Positions 38,915-47,901 of a stretch of DNA of 64,000 nt are shown here, in pieces (the first letter of the stretch is position 1; each line of letters starts with the position of its first letter). A model generated the notes under the pieces. The model was not told the origin of the DNA, did not search any database, and was given only the letters and a program-made list of their open reading frames with translations. Source of the stretch: Streptomyces avermitilis MA-4680 = NBRC 14893. GTDB lineage: Bacteria; Actinomycetota; Actinomycetes; Streptomycetales; Streptomycetaceae. The DNA lies in contig NC_003155.5 in assembly GCF_000009765.2 (NCBI RefSeq), forward strand, positions 3,224,001 through 3,288,000. Direction: 5' to 3'. A program made the position numbers and the translations under genes.

Positions 38915-39294
38915 GATGGATGGTCCTCCACAATGAGTGACCGACCGAAGCGGGGTGGTCGTGAGGGATTCGCACCCGCGATGCTTGGCACTCTTGAGTT
39001 CTTGCTGTCGTTCAACCATGCCAAACAGCTAAGGTGCGCGGGGCTTTCAGCGTCTCACCAAAAAGTTTGACGGTCAACACGATCACACCCTGTATTGACG
39101 GGCTACCCGCTGCTGCGCGGCCTGCACGGGGCGGCGTCTGCGACTTCTGCGGGCCCTGAGGGCGTGGAGATGATCCTTACCTGGGGAGCCTGCCACGACA
39201 AGCGGTTCTTGGCAACCACCAGGCCATTTCTGCTTCAGGCATATGCCGGTGGCATGACATACCGCTTTCGCCTGGGCTCTTGCCGGCAGGACCG
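38915..39294. other. Gap before the acylphosphatase gene, no gene recognised
   Basis: A 380-base region with lower GC near 39000-39090. A 74-codon frame on the plus strand at 39095-39319 is seen but lacks conserved features and overlaps the end of the acylphosphatase gene; it is not called. The promoter for the small coiled-coil gene should lie near 38920-39100. Confidence 0.5.
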
Positions 39295-39576
39295 TCAGCG
39301 GATCAAGAAGCCGTCGTAGCTGCCGCGGGGTGTGTCCCACATCTCTGTGACACCGTCCACCCGCCCGGGCGTGTCGTCCCCCTGGAGCCAGTCGAGCAGC
39401 CCCTGGCAACCCTCGCGCGCACCCTCCGCGACGACCTGCACCCGTCCGTCGTCCAAATTGAGAGCAAAACCACTCAGCCCGCCGATCTCCAAGGCCTTGG
39501 CCCGCGTGAACCAGCGGAAACCCACACCTTGCACACGTCCGCGCACCCACGCGACGAGCCTCACGTCCTCGTTCAT
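39295..39576 (-). CDS. acyP: Acylphosphatase
   Basis: A 93-residue acylphosphatase hydrolysing acyl phosphates, with the catalytic Arg in [12 protein letters not shown] and the Asn in [17 protein letters not shown], both in their usual positions. The C-terminus ([14 protein letters not shown]) matches the actinobacterial forms. Start ATG at 39576. It is divergent from the CAP-domain gene with 150 bases between. Confidence 0.94.
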
Positions 39577-39726
39577 GGGTGCACGCTAACCGGCCAATGT
39601 CCCAAGGGGCACATCCTCCCCTGGCGCCATGCTGTACCGTCCCGACCCAATGAATCTCATATGAAACTCACCCGATGGTGTGAGTTCTGTGAGGACGTTG
39701 ACCGCAAGGACGAGGAAGGCCAGAAC

Positions 39727-40662
39727 ATGGGACGCCACCGACGCTCCGCCGCCGGCCGCGCCGCCACCGGCCGCACCAGCGAGGTCACCAAGCCTCGCGG
39801 CGACAGCACCGAGAGCTACGGCCCGGAGAACCTGTACGGCTTCGCCGCGGTTCTCGAGGCCGAGCGCGAACAGCGTTCCCACCGTAAGAAGAAGGTCGCG
39901 ACGCCCGTGCGCACCGGGCTGCTCGGCGTCTCCGCGGCCGTCGCCCTGGGCACGGTGGCGGTGGCCGCCGGAGTACTGCCGGGCGGCGGCAAATACACGG
40001 TCGGCGACTCCGACTCGGTGCAGGCCGGCGGTTCCCCCTCGGGCTTCGAGACCCAGCAGGGCGGCACGAACGGCACCGCGGACGACCGCGAGTCCACGTC
40101 CACGAGCCGCGGCTCCGACCGCTCGGCCTCGCCGTCCGCCGCCCCTTCGACTCCGTCGAAGAAGCCGTCGACGACGACTCCCTCGAAGAAGCCCGCCCCG
40201 ACGGCGACCCAGTCCAGGACGGCCACTCCGCCGAGCAAGGCACCGAAGGCTCCGGAGGCCAGCGCCTCGGTGACGGTGTCCACCGAGACCGCGGTCGCGG
40301 CCGAGGTGCTCAAGCTAGTCAACGAGGAGCGGGCCACCGCGGGCTGCAGCCCGGTGGCGGCGAACAGCGCACTGTCGCAGCTGGCGACGGCCTTCAGCGA
40401 GGACATGGCCGCGCGTGACTTCTTCGACCACACCGACCCCGGCGGCAACGACCCCTGGGACCGCGCGGCGACGGCAGGTGTCACCGGCCTCGGCGGCGAG
40501 AACATAGCCCGCGGCCAGGCCACCGCCGAGGCCGTGATGGAGTCGTGGATGAACAGCCCCGGCCACCGCGCGAACATACTGAACTGCGACTTCAAGACGC
40601 TGGGCGTGGGAGTGCACTTCGGCGCGGGCGGCCCTTGGTGGACGCAGGACTTCGGGTACTGA
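39727..40662 (+). CDS. Secreted or membrane-anchored CAP-domain protein
   Basis: A 311-residue protein beginning MGRHRRSAAGRAATG, a common lead of Streptomyces membrane proteins. One hydrophobic helix (GLLGVSAAVALGTVAVAAGVL, about residue 58-78) is followed by a Ser/Thr/Pro/Lys-rich wall-spanning linker and a C-terminal CAP/SCP domain (LVNEERATAGC, FFDHTDPGGNDPWDRA, GENIARG, SWMNSPGHRANILN, WWTQDFG). The CAP fold has diverse functions and the role here is unknown. An upstream ATG at 39661 is possible, but the GAGGAAGG site supports 39727. The stop codon is 8 bases before the palindrome cluster. Confidence 0.88.
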   Translation: MGRHRRSAAGRAATGRTSEVTKPRGDSTESYGPENLYGFAAVLEAEREQRSHRKKKVATPVRTGLLGVSAAVALGTVAVAAGVLPGGGKYTVGDSDSVQAGGSPSGFETQQGGTNGTADDRESTSTSRGSDRSASPSAAPSTPSKKPSTTTPSKKPAPTATQSRTATPPSKAPKAPEASASVTVSTETAVAAEVLKLVNEERATAGCSPVAANSALSQLATAFSEDMAARDFFDHTDPGGNDPWDRAATAGVTGLGGENIARGQATAEAVMESWMNSPGHRANILNCDFKTLGVGVHFGAGGPWWTQDFGY

Positions 40663-40670
40663 GTCAGCTG

Positions 40671-40840
40671 ACGAACGTTCGTAAGCGCGGCGGGCCGACG
40701 TGCCGGTCCCGGCCGGCGGTTGGTGGCCGGCCCAGGTTGCGGCGGCCAACGAACGTTCGTACGCCAAACACCGCCGCTCCAGTTAGCTGACGAACGTTCG
40801 TCAGCTAACTGGAGCGGCTTACCTGACGAACGTTCGTCAG
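40671..40840. repeat. Cluster of four ACGAACGTTCGT palindromes
   Basis: The 12-base palindrome ACGAACGTTCGT occurs four times in 170 bases: 40671-40682, 40749-40760, 40790-40801 and 40826-40837. The fourth is extended to 18 bases (CTGACGAACGTTCGTCAG, 40823-40840) and ends at the stop codon of the flavodoxin gene. The region separates the convergent CAP-domain and flavodoxin genes, which is not the usual place for operators. It may combine terminator function with protein binding. Confidence 0.9.
40773..40818. repeat. 46-bp perfect palindrome
   Basis: Both halves are exact complements: left arm 40773-40795 (GCCGCTCCAGTTAGCTGACG and three more bases) and right arm 40796-40818. The centre is the third copy of ACGAACGTTCGT. 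There is no loop, so in RNA it would fold only with a small hairpin turn. It lies between two convergent stop codons and is probably at least a bidirectional terminator. Confidence 0.9.
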
Positions 40841-41425
40841 CTACGCCGCCGCACGCCCCAGCGCGAACACCCGCGCCGCCTCCGCCACCCGGCGGCCGAG
40901 GTGCTCGGCGGTGGCGATGTCGGCCTTGTGGACGGCCTCGGGGCCCTCGTCGATGTTCGTCTGGGCGGCGGCGCCGGCGAACACACCGAGACGGTTCAGG
41001 TCGGTCTCGGCGGCCGTGCTGCTGTTCCAGCCCGGGTGCAGGCCGAGGTTGATCCAGTTCATGCCGTGCTGCGCCGCCAGGATCTGGAAGAACTGGAGCG
41101 TGTGCAGCTTGTCGCCGCTCTTGGAGCCGGAGTTGGTGAAGCCGGCGGCCAGCTTGTCCTTCCAGTCCTGCCCGAACCACCGCTTCGAGGACGCCTCGGC
41201 GAAGACGTGGAAGGCGCCGGACGCGGTGCCCATGTAGGTGGGCGAGCCGAAGACGATCGCGTCCGAGGCGTCGAGGACCGCCCACTGCTCCTCGGTGATC
41301 TCGTCGACGTTGATCAGGTGCGCCTGGGCGCCGGCCTCGACGGCACCGCTGCGTACGGCCTCGGCGAGGACGGCGGTGTGGCCGTGGCCGGAGTGGAAGG
41401 CGATGGAAACGACGGGCGTGGTCAC
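40841..41425 (-). CDS. Flavodoxin-fold NAD(P)H reductase (WrbA-like)
   Basis: A 194-residue FMN-binding flavodoxin-like protein: FHSGHGHTAVLAEAV is the phosphate loop, VFGSPTYMGTASGAFHVF and GFTNSGSKSGDKLHTLQ follow the WrbA/NAD(P)H:quinone oxidoreductase pattern. It likely reduces quinones or related electrophiles by two electrons. GTG 41425 with AAGGAG ahead is used; the ATG at 41464 would add a Cys-rich lead. It is divergent from an HxlR-family gene, the standard arrangement for redox-responsive control. Confidence 0.9.
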   Translation of the reverse strand: MTTPVVSIAFHSGHGHTAVLAEAVRSGAVEAGAQAHLINVDEITEEQWAVLDASDAIVFGSPTYMGTASGAFHVFAEASSKRWFGQDWKDKLAAGFTNSGSKSGDKLHTLQFFQILAAQHGMNWINLGLHPGWNSSTAAETDLNRLGVFAGAAAQTNIDEGPEAVHKADIATAEHLGRRVAEAARVFALGRAAA

Positions 41426-41499
41426 GATGGGGACTCCTTGACAGCGGATCGAGCAGCACTTCACGGGAACCGCTGCTCGCTAGCGATAACCAAAGGAAA

Positions 41500-41520
41500 G
41501 CACTAACTTGCAGTTAGTGC
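41500..41520. promoter_or_regulatory. Inverted repeat operator between flavodoxin and hxlR genes
   Basis: GCACTAAC-(5)-GTTAGTGC, an 8-base perfect inverted repeat in the 134-base divergent intergenic region. It fits HxlR-family winged-helix dimers, so it is probably the operator for the adjacent regulator acting on both promoters. Confidence 0.6.
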
Positions 41521-41559
41521 AACCTCCTGGTTAGCGCTGTCTCGGAGTATGCTCATGTC

Positions 41560-41973
41560 ATGGAACCCATCGCGCAGCCCGCCCAGGGCATCGAGAACGG
41601 CGACTGTCCGGGTCTCGCGTACGACGTGTTCGCCCGCAGCTGCCCGTCCCGGGGCACGCTGGAGCACGTCACCGGCCGCTGGGGCGCGCTCACGCTGGGC
41701 GCGCTGCACGACGGCTCGTTCCGCTTCAACGAGTTGCGCCGCCGTGTCGACGGCGTCAGCGAGAAGATGCTGTCCCAGACGCTGCACGCGCTGGAGCGCG
41801 ACGGTCTGGTGCACCGCGACGCCCAGGCCACGAACCCGCCACGCGTCGACTACTCGCTCACCCCGCTCGGTCGCGACGTCGCCGAGCGCCTGCTGACGCT
41901 CATCCGGTTCGTGGAGGGCCGCATGGACGAGGTACTGGTGGCACGGGAGCGCTACGACGGGGCCCGCGCGTAG
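41560..41973 (+). CDS. HxlR-family transcriptional regulator
   Basis: A 137-residue winged-helix regulator. The HxlR pattern is seen in TGRWGALTLGALHDGSFRFNELRRRVDGVSEKMLSQTLHALERDGLV and YSLTPLGRD. A Cys at residue 16 and one at 28 (in NGDCPGLAYDVFARSCPSRG) could act as redox or electrophile sensors as in relatives such as YodB. It faces the flavodoxin gene divergently with an inverted repeat between, so auto- and cross-regulation is likely. Confidence 0.9.
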   Translation: MEPIAQPAQGIENGDCPGLAYDVFARSCPSRGTLEHVTGRWGALTLGALHDGSFRFNELRRRVDGVSEKMLSQTLHALERDGLVHRDAQATNPPRVDYSLTPLGRDVAERLLTLIRFVEGRMDEVLVARERYDGARA

Positions 41974-41994
41974 CTGGAATCCCGGGCCGGCTTC

Positions 41995-43272
41995 TCACCT
42001 GGCTGCGGGCTGTGCGGGCAGGTTGAAGACGTGCCCCGGGGTGACGATCTTCGTGATCGCCTCGCCGAAGAGTGTGCTGGGCTCGGTGCCGGCGTGGTTG
42101 ATGTCGGTGTTCAGCAGCACGACGAGGGTTGCCTGCGCCGACGGGAGATAGATGGTCAGGGACTCGTAGCCCGGCAGTGAGCCGTTGTGCCCGATCCAGC
42201 CCTGGACGTTGAAGATGCCGAGGCCGTATCCGGCCCCCGGGATCGTGGTGGGGGGCGTGTTGAGCCGTTGCTTCTGCGTGACGGGACTGATCAGGCTGTC
42301 ACCGTCGGGCAGGATGCCCGTGGCCACCGTGCGCGCCCATGTGCGCAGATCGTCCAGGTCGGAGATCATCGCGCCGGCCGCCCAACCCCAGGAGGGGTTC
42401 CAGTCGGTCGCGTTCTCGACCTCGCCGGTCGCGGTCTGGTCCGTGTATCCCTGCGCGTGCGGGTTCGGGAAAGCCGCGTCGGCCGGGAGGGACGTGTGGT
42501 TCATGCCGGCCGGCTCCAGGACGTTCTGCCGTATGAAGTCTCCGAGCGGCCGGCCGCCTGCCTTCTCGACGACCAGGCCGAGCAGGATGAGGTTGGTGTT
42601 GCAGTAGGAGAACTTCTCGCCCGGCGGGAACAGCACAGGGTGCTTGAAGGCGTAGTCGAGCAGCTGCTGCGGCGTGAACGGGCGCCGCGGGTCGGACGTC
42701 AGCGCCTTGAAGAAGCCGTCGTCCTCGGTGTAGTTGAAGAGCCCGCTGCGCATCCCGGCCAGCTCGCGCAGGGTGATCTTGTCGCCGTTGGGCACACCGT
42801 CGACGTACTTGCCGATCGGATCGTCCAGGCCCACCTTGTGCTCGTCCACCAGCTCCAGCAGCGCCGTCACGGTGAACGTCTTGGTCTCGCTGCCGATCCG
42901 CATGTACAGGTCCGGCGACATCCGCTCGCCGCCGCTCTTGTCCGCGACCCCGAACGACCGTACGTGCTGCCCCTGGTCGGACGTCCACAGGCCCACGGTC
43001 ACCCCGGGCACGTTCGCCTCGCGCATGACCCGCCGCACGGCCTCGTCGACCTGCTTCGTCACGGCAGGAGTGAGGGTGCGGAAATCACCCGTGGAAGCCG
43101 ACGCGGAATCGGACGGCGTGGGCGGCTCGACGGCGGTGGCGGAGGCTGTGGCGGCGGCGGTGGCGGAGGCCGGCGCACCTGAGGCGGCCCCGCCCGCGAA
43201 CGGCACCATGAGCGTCCCTACCGCTATGGCGGTCACGGCGCCCCTGCGCAGTCGTACGGTCGAGTGCGTCAT
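41995..43272 (-). CDS. Secreted serine hydrolase (beta-lactamase class C/D-Ala-D-Ala carboxypeptidase family)
   Basis: A 425-residue exported protein with a signal peptide (RLRRGAVTAIAVGTLMVPFAGGAAS) and an Ala/Thr/Pro linker up to about residue 65. The serine beta-lactamase fold has SxxK at about residue 128 (SETK), YxN at about 222 (YCN), and HNG near 370. The family includes peptidoglycan carboxypeptidases, esterases and class C beta-lactamases; the substrate is not determined. ATG 43272 is chosen over a longer frame. It is convergent with hxlR, 20 bases apart. Confidence 0.88.
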   Translation of the reverse strand: MTHSTVRLRRGAVTAIAVGTLMVPFAGGAASGAPASATAAATASATAVEPPTPSDSASASTGDFRTLTPAVTKQVDEAVRRVMREANVPGVTVGLWTSDQGQHVRSFGVADKSGGERMSPDLYMRIGSETKTFTVTALLELVDEHKVGLDDPIGKYVDGVPNGDKITLRELAGMRSGLFNYTEDDGFFKALTSDPRRPFTPQQLLDYAFKHPVLFPPGEKFSYCNTNLILLGLVVEKAGGRPLGDFIRQNVLEPAGMNHTSLPADAAFPNPHAQGYTDQTATGEVENATDWNPSWGWAAGAMISDLDDLRTWARTVATGILPDGDSLISPVTQKQRLNTPPTTIPGAGYGLGIFNVQGWIGHNGSLPGYESLTIYLPSAQATLVVLLNTDINHAGTEPSTLFGEAITKIVTPGHVFNLPAQPAAR

Positions 43273-43409
43273 GGGCTGACTCCAGCCAAATAAGGACAAA
43301 ACCCACAACTATCGTAGGGCGCATTCCCTACCCGGGCCATTCGCCGTGCCACCCGAAGCATGTCCCGCCGGAAGCGCGGCCCCACCCGGCCCCCTGCCCC
43401 GTCAACCGC

Positions 43410-44270
43410 CTACACGGTGACGCGCGGCGCCCGCTGGCACTTGGGGCAGAAGTAGCTGGACCTGTTCATCCACGGCCGTCGCCGCATCGGGGTGGCACAG
43501 CGCCGGCAGGGCAACCCCTCACGTCCATAGGCGTCGAGTGAGCGGTCGAAGTAGCCGGACTCGCCATTGACGTTGACGTACAGGCTGTCGAAGCTGGTGC
43601 CGCCGACGGCGAGGGCCGCGTTCATCACATCCCGTACGTGGCCCAGGAGTTCGGCCGTACGCGGGCGCGTGAAGCCGGCCGTGGGGCGCTCGTAGTGGAT
43701 GCGCGCCCGCCACAGCGCCTCGTCCGCATAGATGTTGCCGACGCCGCTGATCAACGACTGGTCGAGCAGGGCCCGCTTGACGGTCGTACGCTTCCGGCGC
43801 AGCGCCTCGTGGAAGGCGGCGTCGTCGAAGAGCGGGTCGAGCGGGTCACGGGCGATGTGCGCGATGACGTCGGGCAGACCGTCGGGCGTGGTGTCGTGCA
43901 ACGAGAGCCCGCCGAAGGTGCGTTGGTCGACGAAGCGGAGTTCGGTGCCGAGGGCGTCGGCGAAGCGCACCCGGATGCGCAGATGCCTCTCGTCGGCACA
44001 GTCGTGCGGCTGCACCAGCAGCTGACCGCTCATTCCGAGATGCGCCAGGACGGCCGTGTCGGTCGTCTCCAACGGGAGCCAGAGGTACTTTCCGCGGCGG
44101 CTCGGCACCCCGACCCGCCGGCCCTTCAGGCGGTGCGCGAAGTCCTCGCCGCCCGCGGTGTGGCGTCGTACGGCACGTGGGTGCAGCACCTCGACATCGG
44201 CGACGGTGCGGTGGGCGACCCACCGCTCCAGGCCTCGCCGTACAACCTCGACCTCGGGCAATTCGGGCAT
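43410..44270 (-). CDS. mutM: Formamidopyrimidine-DNA glycosylase MutM (Fpg)
   Basis: A 286-residue DNA repair glycosylase/AP lyase removing 8-oxoguanine. Catalytic Pro1 and Glu2 (after Met removal) in [15 protein letters not shown], the conserved Lys in RRGKYLWLP, the helix-two-turn-helix region with [21 protein letters not shown], and the C-terminal zinc finger (CRRC and CPKCQ) are all present. ATG 44270 is fixed by the need for an N-terminal Pro. It follows rnc after about 60 bases. Confidence 0.97.
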   Translation of the reverse strand: MPELPEVEVVRRGLERWVAHRTVADVEVLHPRAVRRHTAGGEDFAHRLKGRRVGVPSRRGKYLWLPLETTDTAVLAHLGMSGQLLVQPHDCADERHLRIRVRFADALGTELRFVDQRTFGGLSLHDTTPDGLPDVIAHIARDPLDPLFDDAAFHEALRRKRTTVKRALLDQSLISGVGNIYADEALWRARIHYERPTAGFTRPRTAELLGHVRDVMNAALAVGGTSFDSLYVNVNGESGYFDRSLDAYGREGLPCRRCATPMRRRPWMNRSSYFCPKCQRAPRVTV

Positions 44271-44330
44271 GACGACTCCCCCACGCACCATAGCGCCCGC
44301 CCCGGTCGGGGCGGGCGCTCGGTTGACTGA

Positions 44331-45161
44331 TCAGGCGGACGCCGAGGACGCGTCGGCGTTTCCCTGGGCGCGCTCGGCGGCCTCGGCCGCCGTCTGAGCG
44401 GCCTGGGCGGCTGCCTTCGCGCGTTCGTCCGCCGCGGAGCGGATCGCACGCCACGCGGACTCCGCGGCCTGCTGTTCCGCTTCCTTCTTGCTGCGGCCGG
44501 TGCCGGTGCCGTACGAGACGCCTCCGACGCGGGCGGCAGCAGTAAAGGTCTTCTCGTGGTCCGGGCCGGTCTCCGTGACCAGGTACTCGGGCACGCCGAG
44601 CCCCTCGGTCGCGGTGAGCTCCTGGAGGCTGGTTTTCCAGTCCAGGCCCGCGCCCAGATTCGAGGACTTCTCGATCAGCGGATCGAAGAGCCGGTGAACG
44701 AGTTCGCCCGCCGCTTCGAGACCCTGGTCGAGATAGACCGCGCCGATCACCGCTTCAAGGGTGTCGGCGAGGATGGATGCCTTGTCCCGGCCGCCCGTGC
44801 CCTCTTCGCCCCGGCCAAGCCGGATGAAGGAGCCCAGTTCGAGTCCGCGACCGACCTCCGCCAGCGCACGTGAGTTGACCACCGCGGCCCGCAGCTTGGC
44901 CAACTGGCCTTCTGGGAGGTCGGGGTGGGTGCGGTACAGCGTGTCCGTGACCACGAGGCCGAGTACGGAGTCCCCGAGGAACTCCAGACGCTCGTTGGTG
45001 GGCAGGCCGCCGTTCTCGTACGCGTACGAACGGTGGGTCAGCGCACGCACCAGAAGGGCGGACTCGAGCTTGTAGCCGAGCCGCCCTTCCAGAAGCGTGT
45101 GGGACGAGGCTGTGTTGTCCGCCTTTTTCTTGGCGGTTGAGTCCGCCTTGGCGTCAGACAT
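44331..45161 (-). CDS. rnc: Ribonuclease III (AbsB in S. coelicolor)
   Basis: A 276-residue double-strand-specific endoribonuclease that processes rRNA and, as AbsB in S. coelicolor, globally controls antibiotic production. The signature [18 protein letters not shown], the second acidic motif [15 protein letters not shown], and a C-terminal dsRNA-binding domain ([30 protein letters not shown]) are intact; an Ala-rich tail of about 35 residues follows. ATG 45161 gives the usual start. It is after rpmF with a 19-base gap and before mutM. Confidence 0.96.
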
Positions 45162-45180
45162 CAGACCTCTCACCAGCCGC

Positions 45181-45354
45181 TCAGACCTCGAGGACCTGGC
45201 GCTTGTTGTAAGTGCCGCAAGACGGGCACGCAATGTGCTGCAGCTTGGGCTCGTGGCAGCGCTCGCACGCAACCAGGGTGGGGACCGCAGCCTTCCACTG
45301 CGACCGGCGGTGGCGCGTGTTGCTGCGCGACATCTTCCGCTTCGGAACAGCCAC
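45181..45354 (-). CDS. rpmF: 50S ribosomal protein L32
   Basis: A 57-residue L32 starting at GTG 45354 ([20 protein letters not shown]) with a zinc-ribbon formed by CERC and CPSC, the zinc-binding form of the protein. It follows the YceD-family gene after 2 bases, the widespread yceD-rpmF pair. Confidence 0.97.
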
Positions 45355-45356
45355 GG

Positions 45357-46010
45357 CTACTTCTCCTGCTTCTCGTCGACGTGCGCTGATGGAAGCGCGC
45401 CGCCGCTCATCTCGTCCTTCTCGCCGTCTTCGAGTGAACCGGCGAGTCCCTGCAGTGCCGCCCAACGGATGTCGACGGCGTCATGGTGGTGGTCCGGGTC
45501 GTCCGCGAGCCGGGCTCCGCATTCGGAGCACAGGCCCGGGCAGTCGTCCTGGCACACCGGCTGCATCGGCAGTGCAAGCACCACCGCGTCACGCAGCACG
45601 GTTTCGAGGTCGAACAGGCCGTCCTCGAGAAAGAGCCTGTCCTCGTCTTCCTCGGCGTCGTCGACCGGCTCCGCCTTTTCGCGGCCCCGGTCGTCGGCGT
45701 CAGGGTACGAGAACATCTCCTGGAAGTCCGCTTCGAGCTGCTGCTCAAGCGGCTCCAGACACCTTACGCACTCCCCCTCGGCCTGTGCACGGGCGGTGCC
45801 TGTGACAAGCACCCCTTCCATGACCGACTCGATGCGGAGCCTGAGCTCCACCGGCGCGCCTTCCGGCACTCCGATGACTCCCTGGATCCCGAGATCCCGG
45901 GGAGCGTCGATCGTGCGGGTCAGGCGCTGCAGCGCGCCAGGACGCCGCCCCAGCTCGTGTGTGTCGAACACGAGAGGGTTGCGGTGGTCGAGGCGGGCGT
46001 TCAGGGCCAT
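45357..46010 (-). CDS. YceD/DUF177 family protein
   Basis: A 217-residue DUF177 protein upstream of rpmF. The family, related to plant/bacterial 23S rRNA accumulation protein YceD, contains an N-terminal barrel ([24 protein letters not shown]) and the conserved Cys pairs (CVRCLEPL and CSECGARL), probably a metal site. The C-terminus is acidic. ATG 46010 is used from a longer frame because the family starts [16 protein letters not shown]. Believed to help ribosome assembly; role in streptomycetes not proved. Confidence 0.9.
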   Translation of the reverse strand: MALNARLDHRNPLVFDTHELGRRPGALQRLTRTIDAPRDLGIQGVIGVPEGAPVELRLRIESVMEGVLVTGTARAQAEGECVRCLEPLEQQLEADFQEMFSYPDADDRGREKAEPVDDAEEDEDRLFLEDGLFDLETVLRDAVVLALPMQPVCQDDCPGLCSECGARLADDPDHHHDAVDIRWAALQGLAGSLEDGEKDEMSGGALPSAHVDEKQEK

Positions 46011-46150
46011 TCCTGCTTTCGATCTTCGAAACTCATGATGTCGCCGCCCTGTGAGTTCCCGGGCAGCTGAGATCGCGGACGTACGCGCGACCGAACAGCC
46101 AGGATACTGGACCTTTCGCTCTCGGCCCAATCCGGTGGCGCTCCCGACGC

Positions 46151-47242
46151 TCAGTGACCGCCGCGCCCCTGTTCGTAGGCCCGCAGCTGCTCCGCACTGA
46201 TCATGCTGGTGTCGAAGAGGCTGGCCTCGTCCAGGTCGTGTGCCTGCGGCTGGGAGTCGTGCGTCTGCGGCTGGGAGTAGCCCTGCTGCTGGTTCTGGTC
46301 GTACGCCGTCTGCTGGTCGTAGCCCTGCTGCGGGTACGCGGCGTACGGGTCGGCCGTCGGCTGGTAGCCGTACGCGTCCTGCTGGCCGTACTGCTGCTGG
46401 TAGCCGTAGGGATCGGGGGTCTGCTGCTGGTACGCGTAGGCGTCCTGCCCGCCGTACTGCGGCTGAGCCGGGATCTCAGGGGCCTGGGGGGTCTGGGGCG
46501 GTGCCGAGGGCTGGTCGGGGGTGTTGCCGAGGTCCGCCAGACCGGCCAGGTAGTCGGCGTCGCTGGTGTGCTGGACGGGCGTTCCGTCGTCCGTGAGGGC
46601 GCCCAGGTCGTCGCTGGCGATGCGGCCGTGCAGCTTCTGCCTGCCGCGGCCGACGGCCTCCAGGGTCTTGGCGAGGACGGCCTCGAAGGCGCCGAGCTTG
46701 ACGTCGACGTAGGCGTCGGCGTTGTGGCGCAGGGTCTCGGGGTCGTGGCTGCGCTCGGGGGCGTCCTCGTCCTCGAATCCCTGTTCGTCGACGCCGGGCC
46801 CGGTGCCGAGGAGCTTCTCGCGGCCGCGGCCGACGGAGCCGAGGGTCTTGGTGAGGACGACCTCGAAGTTGGCGAGCTTGGAGTCGACGTAGTCGTCGGC
46901 CTCGGTGCGGATCTCCTCGGCCTCCTGGCGGGCCTCGGAGAGGATGCGGTCCGCCTCGTTCCGGGAGCGGCGGGCGACCTCGGTGTCGGAGATCAGGGAG
47001 CCGCGCTCGGCGTGTGCGGTCTCGATGATCCGCTCGGCCTCCTGGCGGGCCCGCTCGACCATCTGTTCGCGGTCGCCGATCAGCTCCTGGGCATGGGCGA
47101 GGGAGCCGGGCAGCGCCTCACGCACCTCTTCGAGCATCGAGAGCAGCTCGGCGCGGTTGACCACGCAGGAGGCCGACATGGGCATGGACCGGGCGCCGGA
47201 GACCGCCGCGACGATCTCATCAAGCTTCTTCTGCACGTCCAC
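46151..47242 (-). CDS. DivIVA-like coiled-coil protein with Gln/Tyr-rich tail
   Basis: A 363-residue cytoplasmic protein annotated in streptomycetes as a cell-division initiation or ATP synthase B-like protein. The N-terminal half is heptad-rich coiled coil (AHAQELIGDREQMVERARQEAERIIETAH and similar). Two related segments contain LANFEVVLTKTLGSVGRGR and LGAFEAVLAKTLEAVGRGRQ, an internal duplication. The last 110 residues are low complexity, dominated by Gln, Tyr, Pro, Ala and Gly. GTG 47242 is a likely start; other GTG codons lie nearby. It is downstream of coaD and upstream of the yceD family gene. Function is inferred only. Confidence 0.75.
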   Translation of the reverse strand: MDVQKKLDEIVAAVSGARSMPMSASCVVNRAELLSMLEEVREALPGSLAHAQELIGDREQMVERARQEAERIIETAHAERGSLISDTEVARRSRNEADRILSEARQEAEEIRTEADDYVDSKLANFEVVLTKTLGSVGRGREKLLGTGPGVDEQGFEDEDAPERSHDPETLRHNADAYVDVKLGAFEAVLAKTLEAVGRGRQKLHGRIASDDLGALTDDGTPVQHTSDADYLAGLADLGNTPDQPSAPPQTPQAPEIPAQPQYGGQDAYAYQQQTPDPYGYQQQYGQQDAYGYQPTADPYAAYPQQGYDQQTAYDQNQQQGYSQPQTHDSQPQAHDLDEASLFDTSMISAEQLRAYEQGRGGH

Positions 47243-47339
47243 CGTGTGCTCGCCACTCTCTACAGCTTGATGGAGACGGACGGGTCGACTGTACGACCAG
47301 TCGGCGGCCACCCGACACCGGGTGACGGGCTGTCAGGTT

Positions 47340-47375
47340 CCGGGGGCTTCCCGGGAGACCCCTGAGGGCCCCCGG
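47340..47375 (-). terminator. Stem-loop after coaD
   Basis: CCGGGGGC (47340-47347) and its complement GCCCCCGG (47368-47375), with a second, internal pairing, in the gap between coaD and the DivIVA-like gene. A GC hairpin without T-run, probable terminator. Confidence 0.6.
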
Positions 47376-47391
47376 GCCTCCCGCGAGCTTC

Positions 47392-47901
47392 TCAGTCCTG
47401 CTTGAGGCGCCCGTTGAGGGCTTCCAGGACCGCCGGCGGCACCAGATGCGAGACGTCGCCGCCCCAGGCCGCCACCTCCTTGACGAGCGAGGAGGACAGG
47501 AAGCTGTAGGTGGGGTTGGTGGGGACGAAGAGGGTCTCCACGCCCGAGAGGCCGATGTTCATCTGGGCCATCTGCAGCTCGTAGTCGAAGTCGCTGACGG
47601 CGCGCAGGCCCTTGACGATCGCGGGGATGTCGCGCTGCTTGCAGAAGTCGACGAGGAGGCCGTGGAAGGACTCCACCTCGACGTTCCCGAATTCCGCGGT
47701 GACCTGGCGGATCAGCTCGATCCGCTCGTCGACCTCGAACAGGCCCTTCTTGGACTGGTTGATCATCACCGCGACGTGCACCACGTCGTACAGCTTGGAG
47801 GCGCGGGCGATGATGTCGAGATGTCCGTTGGTGATCGGGTCGAATGACCCGGGACAGACGGCGCGGCGCAACTGAGGTCCCTCGCTCTCCGGTCCGGTCA
47901 T
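47392..47901 (-). CDS. coaD: Pantetheine-phosphate adenylyltransferase
   Basis: A 169-residue CoaD catalysing transfer of an adenylyl group to 4-phosphopantetheine in coenzyme A synthesis. The HIGH-type motif is in [14 protein letters not shown] and the second nucleotide-binding motif in [16 protein letters not shown] 47901 overlaps the rsmD stop by 4 bases (ATGA). The gene pair rsmD-coaD is standard. Confidence 0.97.
   Translation of the reverse strand: MTGPESEGPQLRRAVCPGSFDPITNGHLDIIARASKLYDVVHVAVMINQSKKGLFEVDERIELIRQVTAEFGNVEVESFHGLLVDFCKQRDIPAIVKGLRAVSDFDYELQMAQMNIGLSGVETLFVPTNPTYSFLSSSLVKEVAAWGGDVSHLVPPAVLEALNGRLKQD

Noticed and set aside
39095..39319. Possible 74-residue gene before acyP
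   Set aside because: No ribosome site or recognisable family; overlaps the acyP stop region.
40671..40840. Palindrome cluster as an insertion sequence or transposon end
   Set aside because: No transposase or target duplication is seen, and the flanking genes are complete.
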